NCBI GenBank assembly: GCA_965223675.1
Contig: OZ245013.1
Span: forward strand, 744,001-808,000
DNA: 64,000 nt
Source of the DNA: JAGQKC01 sp965223675
Lineage (GTDB): Bacteria; Nitrospirota; Nitrospiria; Nitrospirales; UBA8639
Reading direction: 5' to 3'
Shown here: one piece after another, positions 17,620 to 26,322 of the stretch
Numbering within the stretch: position 1 is the first letter of the stretch
Layout of the letters: each line of letters starts with the position of its first letter
Notes under the pieces: model-generated
What the model saw: only the letters and a program-made list of their open reading frames with translations
What the model was told of the DNA's origin: nothing
Database searches by the model: none
Program-made: the position numbers and the translations under genes

Positions 17620-17763
17620 ATGGCCAAAAAATGTGCACATCCATCGTGTTCGTGTGACGCGGAACCTGGCAAAGAATTTTGTTCGGATAACTGCCGAAAC
17701 CCTCAGGAGCCGCCAGGCGGCAAGTGTCACTGTGGGCATCAAGGTTGTGAAGCCGGTAAATAA
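17620..17763 (+). CDS. Bacterial metallothionein
   Basis: 47 residues, ATG at 17620, stop TAA 17761-17763, with AAAGGAGAT upstream at good spacing. Cysteines are abundant and arranged as in SmtA-type metallothioneins: KCAHPSCSCDAEPGKEFCS, then CRN, and a C-terminal KCHCGHQGCEAGK with flanking histidines (8 Cys, 3 His). Such proteins bind zinc, cadmium or copper in the cytoplasm. It sits between the OB-like exported protein and a 19-bp inverted repeat. No SmtB/ArsR-type repressor gene is adjacent. Confidence 0.9.
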   Translation: MAKKCAHPSCSCDAEPGKEFCSDNCRNPQEPPGGKCHCGHQGCEAGK

Positions 17764-17835
17764 CGCATACTTACTAATTCTCATCGAAAACCCTATGGAA
17801 AAAGTCTTCTGGTTCACGTTACTATGCGACGTGAG

Positions 17836-17892
17836 ATGTGGAAGAAAGTATGATTTCAAAAGAGTGAAAGCTGATCATACTTTCTTCCACAT
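17836..17892. repeat. 19-bp perfect inverted repeat downstream of the metallothionein gene
   Basis: Left arm 17836-17854 (ATGTGGAAGAAAGTATGAT) and right arm 17874-17892 (ATCATACTTTCTTCCACAT) are perfect complements separated by 19 nt. The loop itself contains TTC and GAA that could extend the fold. It lies 72 nt after the metallothionein stop and 78 nt before the next gene. It is AT-rich and lacks a following T-run, so it is not a textbook terminator. It could be a cruciform, mRNA stabiliser or the relic of a small inverted element. Confidence 0.7.
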
Positions 17893-17970
17893 TGATATAT
17901 CTGGCAAATAAGGAAGGCAGTCGTATTCGCCTATTCATTTCTTCATTTAATGATTAATCAGGAGACTCCT

Positions 17971-18441
17971 ATGCTTACTCTTAAAAGGTTATCATCCACC
18001 ATCAGCATCATGGTCATTGGTTTTGTAATGAGTGCCTGTTCATTACTCGATGCCACGACTGATACTACTGTTCAAATTACCAACGGAGTGTCTCAAGCCA
18101 TCTCCGATATCTCATCAAGCACGACTCCTAGCGACTCGGCTGAAACGGCTCACCAGCGAGTCAAAAAGCTTCATCTATTTGCTCAATATAATCTTGAGAA
18201 CCTCCAACAAGATGTTGCTCGAGGAGACGGGGAGTATCTTTCATCACTCGAAGCCCTACTCGACGTTCCATCCGAACGACATGACGAGTTTGCTAGATTC
18301 GTGCAATCACGTTATACGCAATTCTTCGGTTCGAAAGAGATGACCCACAAGCAGTTTATTCAAATGGCACAGTTTGGCTCTGAAGAAATGCGGGTGGCGC
18401 TACATTCATATCAGATAGAGGTTGTCGACCAGAGAGGTTAA
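17971..18441 (+). CDS. Lipoprotein, DUF3015-like
   Basis: 156 residues; ATG 17971 is preceded by CAGGAG. The signal ends in a lipobox (GFVMSAC), so it is a predicted lipoprotein. The C-terminal part, HLFAQYNLENLQQDVARGDG followed by EYLSSLEALL and RFVQSRYTQFF, resembles the DUF3015 family, which is of unknown function. The N-terminal mature segment is Ser/Thr-rich (SDISSSTTPSDSAETAH) and may be a flexible linker. Its 3' end faces the ATP-grasp operon. Confidence 0.7.
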   Translation: MLTLKRLSSTISIMVIGFVMSACSLLDATTDTTVQITNGVSQAISDISSSTTPSDSAETAHQRVKKLHLFAQYNLENLQQDVARGDGEYLSSLEALLDVPSERHDEFARFVQSRYTQFFGSKEMTHKQFIQMAQFGSEEMRVALHSYQIEVVDQRG

Positions 18442-18455
18442 ACACAACAGATCTG

Positions 18456-19412
18456 TTACATTGTTGGTGAGTCTGTATTGAAGTGTTCTATCGCGAATTG
18501 AACACGATCCGTCGTTTCTACGAGCGTCTCGTGGTGTTCGTTGATAAGATTCAATCGCGGCAACAGGCCGGCCTGATTCGCAATCTGTATATTCAGCCCT
18601 GGTCTGGCGTTTACCTCGAGTAACAAAGGTCCACGTTCTTTATCGAGTACGATATCCACTCCCAGGTATCCAAGATTAAAAATGTTATAGCACTTCGATG
18701 CCAACGTAAGCAGATTTTCCCAATCGGGGATTGCGATCCCCGTCACTTGGTTTCCGGTGTCAGGATGTTCCGTGACGACATCGTTCATCAGAACAGCAGT
18801 CAACGTTTTCCCTGATGCGAGATCAACACCGACCCCCATCGCGCCTTGATGGAGGTTCGCTTTGCCATCAGACATTCGCGTAGGCAAGCGAACCATCGAC
18901 ATGACGGGAACGCCTAAAAACACAATGATCCGAATGTCAGGTACGCCTTGATAACTGATGGCTTCGAAGACAGGTGCAAAGTCAACGCAGTATTCGACGA
19001 GTGCGACGTCTGAAGCGCCCCCAAGACTATACATTCCACTGAGAACATTCGAGACATGGTGGGCGAGTTTGGACTCCGTCAGCAACATCCCGTTGGCTTT
19101 CCGAAATTTGTTCTTCATTCTCCCTTTAACGATAAGAATGCCGTCGCCGCCACTCCCATGCGCCGGTTTAATGACAAACTCCGATTTGTCTTCGATCATC
19201 GTTGGAAGATCACGTATTTGCCGTTCGATTTCAATCATGCCATACAGTTCAGGAACACTCACCCCGGCTTTTTGACACCGGATTTTGGTCTGACCTTTGT
19301 CATCCACAAGGGGATAATACATTCGTTTATTATAACCAAGCGTAAAGATCGCATTACGGTGATTGAGCCCTAGAATACCTAAGTCTGACAATTTTGAAGC
19401 GGCGCTGATCAT
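18456..19412 (-). CDS. RimK/alpha-L-glutamate-ligase-like ATP-grasp protein
   Basis: 318 residues, no signal peptide. ATP-grasp landmarks: EFVIKPAHGSGGDGILIV (lysine and glycine-rich loop near residue 85), DIRIIVFLGVPVMSMVRLPT, HQGAMGVGVDLASG, and GVDIVLDKERGPLLLEVNARPGL with the metal-binding D, E and N. The family joins an amino acid or amine to a carboxylate with ATP. It is the third gene of a conserved trio with the 7TM protein (18 nt upstream) and a retropepsin-like protease. This suggests an envelope peptide-tagging system whose substrate is unknown. Confidence 0.88.
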   Translation of the reverse strand: MISAASKLSDLGILGLNHRNAIFTLGYNKRMYYPLVDDKGQTKIRCQKAGVSVPELYGMIEIERQIRDLPTMIEDKSEFVIKPAHGSGGDGILIVKGRMKNKFRKANGMLLTESKLAHHVSNVLSGMYSLGGASDVALVEYCVDFAPVFEAISYQGVPDIRIIVFLGVPVMSMVRLPTRMSDGKANLHQGAMGVGVDLASGKTLTAVLMNDVVTEHPDTGNQVTGIAIPDWENLLTLASKCYNIFNLGYLGVDIVLDKERGPLLLEVNARPGLNIQIANQAGLLPRLNLINEHHETLVETTDRVQFAIEHFNTDSPTM

Positions 19413-19430
19413 CAGTTGTTGTTATTGAAT

Positions 19431-20969
19431 TTATGCGGACGGTGATTTTTGCAGCAAAGATTGAAACCGACGAATTTCGAGGAGACGATACCCGGAGTAT
19501 CGACCAAGCAATATGGTCATTGCGAGTAAGACCAACAATAATTCTGGAAACGTGAAGAAGATATGGTCGACGATGCTCAGGCTCATGATCAAGTAGGTCA
19601 GGGCGGCAACCGCGATACTACCGAGTGCTTGTTGTAGAGCCTCTGCAGCTCCGCGTTCGTCCCACACGATGGACATGCGTTCAATCGTCATCGTGACGAT
19701 GACCATCGGAAATAGCGCGACAGAAAGTCCCCGAACAATTCCTAAATGATGAGAAATAATACTCACAATCCCCATCATAAGCACAACGACAATGAGCACA
19801 GCGCCTAATCGTGGAACCAGTAATAATTGCAAGTGTTCTAAGTAAAATCGTACGGCTAATCCTAAAGCAATCAGTGCGGAAAATAATATCACTCCCCAGA
19901 GCAATTGAGTTTCACGAAAGGCTAGTGCGATGAGTATTGGCATGAATGTCCCAAAAGTTTTTACGCCGACGATATTGCGCAAGATGATCAATAAGAATGC
20001 TCCGATGGGAATCAGCACGAGTATGTGATAGACGACTTGCGTTTCAATCGGCAGACTAAATAGCGAAAACTTTAATAAACCAGGATCGGTAATCGCGCTG
20101 CGAGCAATAGCTGCCTTGATCGCTTGCTCGCGGTTGGGACTGACGGAAATTCGATAATCAAGTTGCTCTGCCCCTTCTATACTGAACAAGGGAGTGTTTC
20201 CCCTCCACCAGGGAAGATAATTTTCTGGAATCCCTCTTTGACTCGTGTCGAGGTCGTACGCAATCCATCCACTTTCTCCATACACTTCAAGCCAATCCTT
20301 CAGTTCAACAGTTTGTGCGGTTTTGCTTAATTCCACACCATGGACGATTCTGGAATGAATGCCATCCAGCGCCAACACCTGGGCCGCAACTTCGATAGGG
20401 GTGGCTTGAGATAAGAGGATGGCGGCGTTGGAGTTCGATTGGGGGTGAAGCAATTCTTCTAGAATAGTAAGTACCAGTGTTTCCTCGTCTGCGGTCTTTG
20501 CTTTCACCTCGCCCAGAAATGCCATGCCTGCATCTATGAATGCTCCTTCCATTGTAGGTAAGGTTGTTCGGAATTCATCTGGGACATCAGCTGACAAGAT
20601 ATCTTCAATTTCCCATTCTTCCATCTGGCGGATCACGCTTCTGTAATACAAGGTTTGGACACCATCCGCCTCACGAATGGACCAGGTGATGACTCGATTG
20701 GGCTTGGATATTTCTTTCGTCACACCATAACTAGGAGCAATAAACGATTCATCGGTAATGATATAGGGCTTGATGGATTGAGGGACGTACATCGAGATCC
20801 GAACGGGACCTTTCTCGGATTTTAAGCTGACCCTGGCTTCCACATTCCAGACATCGGTCGTGACATTCGTTGAAAGCGGAAACCCCAAGACTAGGACTTT
20901 ATAGCCAAAGATGAATAGTCCCACCCCAGTGAGCAGAGAGACCAAAATGGCAAGATGAATTCGATTCAT
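19431..20969 (-). CDS. UUP1-type membrane protein: inactive transglutaminase domain fused to 7 TM helices
   Basis: 512 residues. One N-terminal helix (LAILVSLLTGVGLFIFGYKV), then a large periplasmic region up to about residue 320. Its second half has transglutaminase-like pieces (PIEVAAQVLALDGIHSRIVH and WLEVYGESGWIAYDLDTSQRG). The usual catalytic Cys is replaced (TPIEVA), as in the 'inactive transglutaminase' family. The C-terminal 190 residues carry seven membrane helices. It overlaps the protease gene by 4 nt (ATGA) and is followed by the ATP-grasp gene, so the three are translated as a unit. Confidence 0.88.
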   Translation of the reverse strand: MNRIHLAILVSLLTGVGLFIFGYKVLVLGFPLSTNVTTDVWNVEARVSLKSEKGPVRISMYVPQSIKPYIITDESFIAPSYGVTKEISKPNRVITWSIREADGVQTLYYRSVIRQMEEWEIEDILSADVPDEFRTTLPTMEGAFIDAGMAFLGEVKAKTADEETLVLTILEELLHPQSNSNAAILLSQATPIEVAAQVLALDGIHSRIVHGVELSKTAQTVELKDWLEVYGESGWIAYDLDTSQRGIPENYLPWWRGNTPLFSIEGAEQLDYRISVSPNREQAIKAAIARSAITDPGLLKFSLFSLPIETQVVYHILVLIPIGAFLLIILRNIVGVKTFGTFMPILIALAFRETQLLWGVILFSALIALGLAVRFYLEHLQLLLVPRLGAVLIVVVLMMGIVSIISHHLGIVRGLSVALFPMVIVTMTIERMSIVWDERGAAEALQQALGSIAVAALTYLIMSLSIVDHIFFTFPELLLVLLAMTILLGRYSGYRLLEIRRFQSLLQKSPSA

Positions 20970-21496
20970 TCGCGGGAGGGGATTTGACAGTTGGATTTGA
21001 GCAAATACTTCGATGAGGGATCGATCGCAAAATGTTCATCCATATACACACGGCCGATTAACAGATCATATTCATAATTGCTACGATCAGCCAAATTGAC
21101 TTCAGTTTTTCGATAGGTGTCGCCAAGACAGATTCCAAGAAAAATCACGGGACGTTCTGCAGGCTTTTGTTTGTGCCTTTTAATTTTGACAACTCGATGC
21201 ACTTTGCGTTCAAGTTCTTTTATTTTGCCGAATTCATCTTTCACGGTAAACCGCACCCAGGGTTTGCCATCGCGTTCGAATCGGGTCATCTCCTCGGCAT
21301 GAATTGAAGACGTTCTGGCTCCAGTGTCTAATTTCGCCTTCATAACGAGTTTGCCTGGAAATATACGGACTTTTTCTATCCAACCTGCTTTGGTCAATGT
21401 TTCTGAAGCCTGAACCAAAGTGGGCATTGATATGAGCAGAGTCATACATAGACAGAAAAGAAAGGCATTTCTCGTGATTAAGGAAAAGAGTTTCAT
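20966..21496 (-). CDS. Retropepsin-like aspartic protease (RimK-associated 'Zn protease' family PF05618)
   Basis: 176 residues from ATG 21496; a TTG at 21520 is in frame. Signal peptide ends near LVQAS. The motif KAKLDTGARTSSIHA around Asp57 is the D-T-G-A active-site loop of bacterial retropepsins. EKVRIFPGKLV before it and the DLLIGRVYMDEHFAIDPSSK tail also match PF05618. The family was first annotated as an ATP-dependent zinc protease because it occurs beside RimK-like ligases. Members characterised elsewhere are aspartic proteases. It opens the three-gene operon and likely cleaves what the ATP-grasp partner builds, or regulates it. Confidence 0.88.
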   Translation of the reverse strand: MKLFSLITRNAFLFCLCMTLLISMPTLVQASETLTKAGWIEKVRIFPGKLVMKAKLDTGARTSSIHAEEMTRFERDGKPWVRFTVKDEFGKIKELERKVHRVVKIKRHKQKPAERPVIFLGICLGDTYRKTEVNLADRSNYEYDLLIGRVYMDEHFAIDPSSKYLLKSNCQIPSRE

Positions 21497-21775
21497 GTCG
21501 CAGGTTAGTCCTTTACTCAAAGATCGATACTTTCCAGTATCCTGACGCCTGGAAGAATCATTTGTGGATATAAGTAGTTGTTATTTATGCATTATGTCTA
21601 GCACAGTTGCGAGTCGGTTGCAATGGACAAAAAGATTTTTGATGGGGGAAAAAGTCTAATTGATAGTGATGTTTATGACAGGCTCGTCATTCGTGTGGAT
21701 CTAAGAATGGGCTCTGTGCGAGCACGAGCAAGAATTACAAGCGATGAGATTTTATTGAAGCGTGTTTTCGGACAT

Positions 21776-23299
21776 CTACTTCACAGTCAGTTTATTTTTC
21801 ACGGCTATGGCGCCACCCTCTCTCGCGTTTTCTCCAGCAATTTTTTTCTCTCTCCATGAATTAACAGTTCCGGTTAAGGTAACGAGTCCGTCATTGACCG
21901 TCACGTTGATCGTCTCGCTATCGATAAATGGACTCCACCAGAGTTCATCTTGAATATCCTCCAAGATTTCGCGATCGTCCTTATCTTGATGAATAGAAGG
22001 AACTCGAAGACGGTTTAAAACCTCCACCACCCCAGGCGTCTGAGAAACAAGGTTCTCAGCATGAGTTTTTTGAAAAGTGTTATCCACAGCGCCTGTGAGA
22101 TACGCCACTCCATTAAAAACAGAGACCGAGAGGCCCATCCGTTCAAGAAAAGGATCGCGGGTAACGGCCGCGCGAATATCCTCGACGGTTTCTTGATCTG
22201 TACGGGGCTCTGTTGGGCGCACTTTCAGAAAATTTTTCACACGAAAGACGCCGATCGTATTCTTGGCATCCTGCTCTGCCGATCTTTTAGCTTGTAGCGT
22301 CGACACCGATCCTCTCAAACTGGCAGTCCCATTTTTTACATTCACAGATGGATCCAAGATTTCGATACGAGGATCAAGCAGCCAGGCATCTAAGATAGTC
22401 TGTTCAATCTCTTTTTCATCACGAAGTAATAAGGGCTTCGCACGGCGATTGCCTTGACGTGCCCACCATTCAACTTCCAGTCCAGAACCATCAATATCTT
22501 GCACTCCAGAGGTCCAAGCCAATTTGAGAGCTCGAGTTTTTTCAGCCGCGCTGCTTACTTTTCCGGATAGAGTCACATGCCCATCCTTGACGTTCACTGA
22601 GATGAGCCACTCATTGAGCCACACATCAGCATTCAAGCGTTGTTCAATTTCCGCTTGAATTTCTGAATCTGATCGGTTGTGGGCCTCTACAACCCGCATC
22701 TGATTCACGATCTTTTTGGCTCCTTTCACGCCTTTGGCTGCTTCCACCACCAACTCGCGAGAGGGCCAGGAATCAACCTGTCCGTTCACTGTCACGACAC
22801 CATCAGTGACAGAAATTTTTAAGGATGACGCATCAACAGCTGGATTCTTAGTTAAGGCCTCAACGACATCTTGTTGGATTTGTTGATCAGTGAAAACGCC
22901 AGATGGCATAACGACTAGCTGATCAATGACGGACCGGACACCCTTGATGGTTTCCGCGTTCATTAAGGCGCGCTCTTTTGAGAGTAAGTTTGCGACCGAA
23001 CCACTGAGGGTCACTATCCCTGCCTTTGTGTCGATATCGATTAATCGTGAGGACACGCCGGAGTCGAGATGCAAGGCATTTTCAACGGCAAAGGTAATGC
23101 TGTCATCGGAGATGCTTTGCTCCCTGTTTGTAAGAGGTACTGTGGTCCCATTCCGCTCTTGCGAAGGTGGATCCTGCGCATAGACGAATTGCACGGGAGA
23201 AATTTTCGATGGGGCATCCGTTTTGATCAGTGCTACTGAGATTATCGCGAAACACAAAAATCCAAACAGAACGATAATATGATGGTGTCCTTTACTCAT
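21776..23299 (-). CDS. Exported protein with six BON domains (paralogue B)
   Basis: 507 residues. Signal-like N-terminus IIVLFGFLCFAIISVALIKT, then six BON domains. Core strands read KAGIVTLSGSVA, TDGVVTVNGQVD, KDGHVTLSGKVS, KNGTASLRGSVS, FNGVAYLTGAVD and NDGLVTLTGTVN. Domain 3 has the DVWLNE variant and domain 6 the LWWSPF variant found in all or most paralogues. Between domains 3 and 4 is a basic linker (WWARQGNRRAKPLLL). BON domains associate with membranes; this protein is predicted to be periplasmic or surface-bound. It is divergent from a DUF1328 gene and an EEP gene. Confidence 0.88.
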   Translation of the reverse strand: MSKGHHHIIVLFGFLCFAIISVALIKTDAPSKISPVQFVYAQDPPSQERNGTTVPLTNREQSISDDSITFAVENALHLDSGVSSRLIDIDTKAGIVTLSGSVANLLSKERALMNAETIKGVRSVIDQLVVMPSGVFTDQQIQQDVVEALTKNPAVDASSLKISVTDGVVTVNGQVDSWPSRELVVEAAKGVKGAKKIVNQMRVVEAHNRSDSEIQAEIEQRLNADVWLNEWLISVNVKDGHVTLSGKVSSAAEKTRALKLAWTSGVQDIDGSGLEVEWWARQGNRRAKPLLLRDEKEIEQTILDAWLLDPRIEILDPSVNVKNGTASLRGSVSTLQAKRSAEQDAKNTIGVFRVKNFLKVRPTEPRTDQETVEDIRAAVTRDPFLERMGLSVSVFNGVAYLTGAVDNTFQKTHAENLVSQTPGVVEVLNRLRVPSIHQDKDDREILEDIQDELWWSPFIDSETINVTVNDGLVTLTGTVNSWREKKIAGENAREGGAIAVKNKLTVK

Positions 23300-23733
23300 A
23301 ACACTCTCTTTCTTTAGCTCTACAACATATAGAGTTACGACTTGTGGATGAGGAATTCATTCTTTCCTTTGATGACTGAAGAGTTCCTTTCAGTCCCATT
23401 TCGTAGCCATGACTATACGTTCTTCTTGTGACCACTCTGCCTCCAGAAATCAGGTCTAGTCTTCATAATAAGTACGGCTAAGTACAGAGTGAAATTGAGT
23501 CGGAAAGAAATGTATGTTCATTGCCAGGCATTCCGCAAAGGACAAATTAATTCTTCATAAACGAAAAATGTCCAATATGCAGTTAGGAATCAAGAGGTAG
23601 ACATAACTTTCAAGACTGTTCCGAATTTGTCTATTGGCTTGAAAGCAGCAGCCTGCTACAACTTTCAGTGATGAAACGGAATGGTCACTCTGTTTAATGG
23701 AGAAACTCACATTCTCAAGTAGGGAGGTGCGCT
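23300..23733. other. Divergent intergenic region with several GGACA/TGTCC motifs
   Basis: About 430 nt between two divergent genes. GGACAAA at 23540-23546 and TGTCCA at 23569-23574 form an inverted pair. Further down are TGTTCC at 23627 and TTTGTCTA at 23636-23643. These resemble motifs upstream of the cyd/creA pair and the first six-BON gene. No coding sequence or RNA gene was seen. A promoter for both directions is expected but I could not define a -10/-35 box. Confidence 0.35.
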
Positions 23734-23898
23734 ATGTTGAGTTGGGCAATCACATTTCTGGTCATTGCATTAATCGCGGGTGCTATCGGACTAACAGGGG
23801 TGGCAGGAACTGCCTCCAATATTGCATGGGTGCTGTTTGTTGTTTTTCTCGTGATTTTTGTTGTCAGTATGGTAATGGGCAAGCGAACCTCTGTCTGA
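23734..23898 (+). CDS. DUF1328 family small membrane protein
   Basis: 54 residues, ATG at 23734 after AGGGAGGTG. The start MLSWAITFLVIALIAGAIGL and the following TGVAGTASNIAWVLFVVFLV match DUF1328 (YtjA-like) along the full length. Two hydrophobic helices are predicted with a short basic tail (GKRTSV). These proteins sit in the inner membrane; their role is unknown, but they often occur with envelope-stress genes. It precedes the EEP gene on the same strand by about 100 nt. Confidence 0.9.
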   Translation: MLSWAITFLVIALIAGAIGLTGVAGTASNIAWVLFVVFLVIFVVSMVMGKRTSV

Positions 23899-24000
23899 AA
23901 ATGGTAGATGAACGTCTCAGCTAGAACAACGAGCTTTGCGCCTTAATTCTTTTTTTATTCATTGACTGAATATTGCTAGTCAGGTCTCCGGAATTTCTGT

Positions 24001-25077
24001 ATGGCGATGAAGGGAAAGCTGGTGATGACCCTCATCATCGGTGCGCTTCTTATTGTCGTCATGACACTGCTCCCGCTGATCCGAATTGGTGCATGGTGGA
24101 TACGAATTTTCGATTTTCCTAGAGTTCAAATCGTCACGCTCGGGACAGGTGTAGCCGCTGGGCTGACGTTTTCTATCAGCAAGACGCAGGGGACAACCGT
24201 AAAGTGGGTCGTCTTAGCTTTACTCATTGGTTGTTTATGTTATCAGGGATCTATGATCTACCCGTATACGACTATTGCCAAAAAACAGTCGATAGATGTG
24301 GTAAACGCAACAGAAGGATCCACTCTCGGCATCCTCGTTGCCAACGTATATATGCATAATCGTAATTCCTCACAATTTCTGGAGATAGTCAATTCCGTTC
24401 GTGCGGATGTGATCCTTGTCACCGAAGCGGATCGGTGGTGGGAAGAAGCTTTACGAACACTTGAATCGACATTTCCGTATACAATCAAACAGCCGCAAGG
24501 TAATACCTATGGGATGCTCTTGTATTCACGCTATGAGTTGCTGGAACCTCGAGTGAGGTTTTTGGTCGAAGATACTATTCCCTCGGTTTATACAAAAATT
24601 TCATTGCCTTCTGAAGAGATCATAGAATTTTATGGTTTACACCCTCGCCCTCCTCATTTATTGCATGATTCTCAGGAGCGAGATGCGGAACTCCTTCTGG
24701 TAGGACGTGAGGTTGCAGATGCCCAGTGGCCCGTTATTGTGGCCGGAGATCTAAATGACGTGGCGTGGTCGTATACGACAAGTCTCTTTCAGAGAATCAG
24801 CGGCCTGGTCGACCCGAGAAAAGGACGTGGTTTTTACAATACCTATCATACGGCATACCCAATATTACGTTTTCCATTGGACTACGTTTTTCACTCCGCG
24901 GATTTTCGTTTAGATTCCATGACACGATTACCCAATTTTGGATCTGATCATTTTCCTATTTATGCATTCCTGATGCTTACATCGCCTGACGCTGGAAGTC
25001 TTGCTCCACCGGAAGAAAGCCGGAGTGACCATCGAAAAGCCGAGCAGTTGATTGACACTGGTACAAGCAATCGATAA
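24001..25077 (+). CDS. Membrane-anchored endonuclease/exonuclease/phosphatase (EEP) family protein (paralogue 1)
   Basis: 358 residues. Three hydrophobic helices lie in residues 1-90, then an EEP catalytic domain. Motifs: GILVANVYMHNRN (Asn), VTEADRWWE (metal-binding Glu), FYGLHPRPP (His), VIVAGDLNDVAWS (D-x-N), FPLDYVFHS and GSDHFPIYA (final SDH). All catalytic positions are present. The fold covers nucleases, sphingomyelinases and inositol phosphatases, so the substrate, perhaps a lipid or nucleic acid outside the cytoplasm, cannot be given. A close paralogue is at 59848, also beside a six-BON gene. The C-terminal 35 residues are charged and poorly conserved. Confidence 0.85.
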   Translation: MAMKGKLVMTLIIGALLIVVMTLLPLIRIGAWWIRIFDFPRVQIVTLGTGVAAGLTFSISKTQGTTVKWVVLALLIGCLCYQGSMIYPYTTIAKKQSIDVVNATEGSTLGILVANVYMHNRNSSQFLEIVNSVRADVILVTEADRWWEEALRTLESTFPYTIKQPQGNTYGMLLYSRYELLEPRVRFLVEDTIPSVYTKISLPSEEIIEFYGLHPRPPHLLHDSQERDAELLLVGREVADAQWPVIVAGDLNDVAWSYTTSLFQRISGLVDPRKGRGFYNTYHTAYPILRFPLDYVFHSADFRLDSMTRLPNFGSDHFPIYAFLMLTSPDAGSLAPPEESRSDHRKAEQLIDTGTSNR

Positions 25078-25201
25078 CCGTGAGACAGTTGCTCCTCGTC
25101 GCTTAATTTTCTTTTATCGAACCAACTGACAGTGTTTCACACACCAAATGATCGCTTCTTACTAATGTTCATCTCATCACTAACTTACTAGGAGGTCAAG
25201 A

Positions 25202-25885
25202 ATGCTGCGCAGTTTAAACTCGTTAAAGACGTATAGAATTGGAGCGACAGATTCTGAAATCGGTCCAGTTGAAGATTTTTATTTCGATGACAAGGATTGG
25301 GTCATTCGATATGTGGCGGCGAATACGGGCAATTGGCTTCAAGGACGGCATGTGCTTATCGCTCCAGAAGCCATCGGTATCAAAAACTGGGAAGACGCTC
25401 ACTTTCCGGCCTTATTAAGTAGAGAGCAGATTGAAAATAGTCCAGTCGTCGAAGTCGAAAAACCCATCACGCGAGAGAAGGAATTGGAACTGTGTCAATA
25501 TTATGAGTGGACCAACTATTGGACATTCACAGATCCCACGCTTTCATCAGTAGCTGGAACCCTTCAAAGCGCCAGAGGAGTGATAGATAGCTCAATCAAA
25601 GCCGCTGATGGCGAGATCGGAAAAGTGTACGACTTTATCGTTGAAGAATCCACATGGATTGTTCGGTATCTTGTCGTGGATACGGCCAAATGGCTGACCG
25701 GAAGAAAAGTGCTCGTTTCCCCGTTTTGGGTGAACAGCGTTAATTGGGATGAGCAGACTGTTGCTGTTGAACTGACGAAAGACGAAATTAAAGACAGTCC
25801 CGAGTACGACCCTCTCAAACCAATCGAACGACATTACGAAACGGAGCTTTATAAACATTACGGGAAGCCGGGATATTGGACGTAA
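25202..25885 (+). CDS. Protein with two PRC-barrel domains
   Basis: 227 residues, ATG 25202 preceded by AGGAGGTCAAG. Two PRC-barrel domains: residues about 1-80 (LKTYRIGATDSEIGPVEDFY, DKDWVIRYVAANTGNWLQGR) and about 120-205 (AADGEIGKVYDFIVEESTW, IVRYLVVDTAKWLTGRKVLV). Each ends in an I/V-x-x-S-P phrase (IENSPVV, IKDSPEY). PRC-barrels act as small docking or RNA/metabolite-binding modules; soluble ones of this type are common in stress loci. No signal peptide, so cytoplasmic. Confidence 0.88.
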   Translation: MLRSLNSLKTYRIGATDSEIGPVEDFYFDDKDWVIRYVAANTGNWLQGRHVLIAPEAIGIKNWEDAHFPALLSREQIENSPVVEVEKPITREKELELCQYYEWTNYWTFTDPTLSSVAGTLQSARGVIDSSIKAADGEIGKVYDFIVEESTWIVRYLVVDTAKWLTGRKVLVSPFWVNSVNWDEQTVAVELTKDEIKDSPEYDPLKPIERHYETELYKHYGKPGYWT

Positions 25886-25944
25886 GATGCCATCCTTGAG
25901 TGACTCGATTTCATACCTATGTATAGAATAAGGAGAAAATTAAC

Positions 25945-26271
25945 ATGAACAATCAGCTGAAGATCTTATTTAGTCTATTGGGAATTATCTTTTTCTCCGC
26001 GGCGGCTGTGCATGCAAGCGAAGACAACATATCAAAAAACGAGCCCCATCAGCAGGGCACAAATACAACTTCAGTCAAAGGAATCGTCACGGGCAATGCG
26101 GATGAGTATTACTATCTAAGAACTGAAGAGGGAAGGCAAGTTATCATTCAGACGAACTCCGATACAAAGATAGACGAAACCATTAAAAAAGGTGATTGGA
26201 TAGAAGCGACCATATTACCGAACGATAATGCGACGTCTGTCAAAAAAATCAAGAGACCAGAAACAAACTAA
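25945..26271 (+). CDS. Exported small OB-like protein
   Basis: 108 residues; AAGGAG precedes the ATG. Signal peptide: ILFSLLGIIFFSAAAVHA. The mature part is one small beta domain: SVKGIVTGNADEYYYLRTEE, then RQVIIQTNSDTKIDETIKKG, DWIEATI and ATSVKKIK. The order G-x-V ... V/I ... T-x-I-D-x-x-x-K-x-GD-x-I-E-A is shared with the genes at 17219, 26323 and 41162. Function unknown. It is followed by a relative 51 nt downstream. Confidence 0.72.
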   Translation: MNNQLKILFSLLGIIFFSAAAVHASEDNISKNEPHQQGTNTTSVKGIVTGNADEYYYLRTEEGRQVIIQTNSDTKIDETIKKGDWIEATILPNDNATSVKKIKRPETN

Positions 26272-26322
26272 ATTCTCTGCGATCACATCCAAATCTTTAT
26301 GATGAACATGAGAGGGATTACC

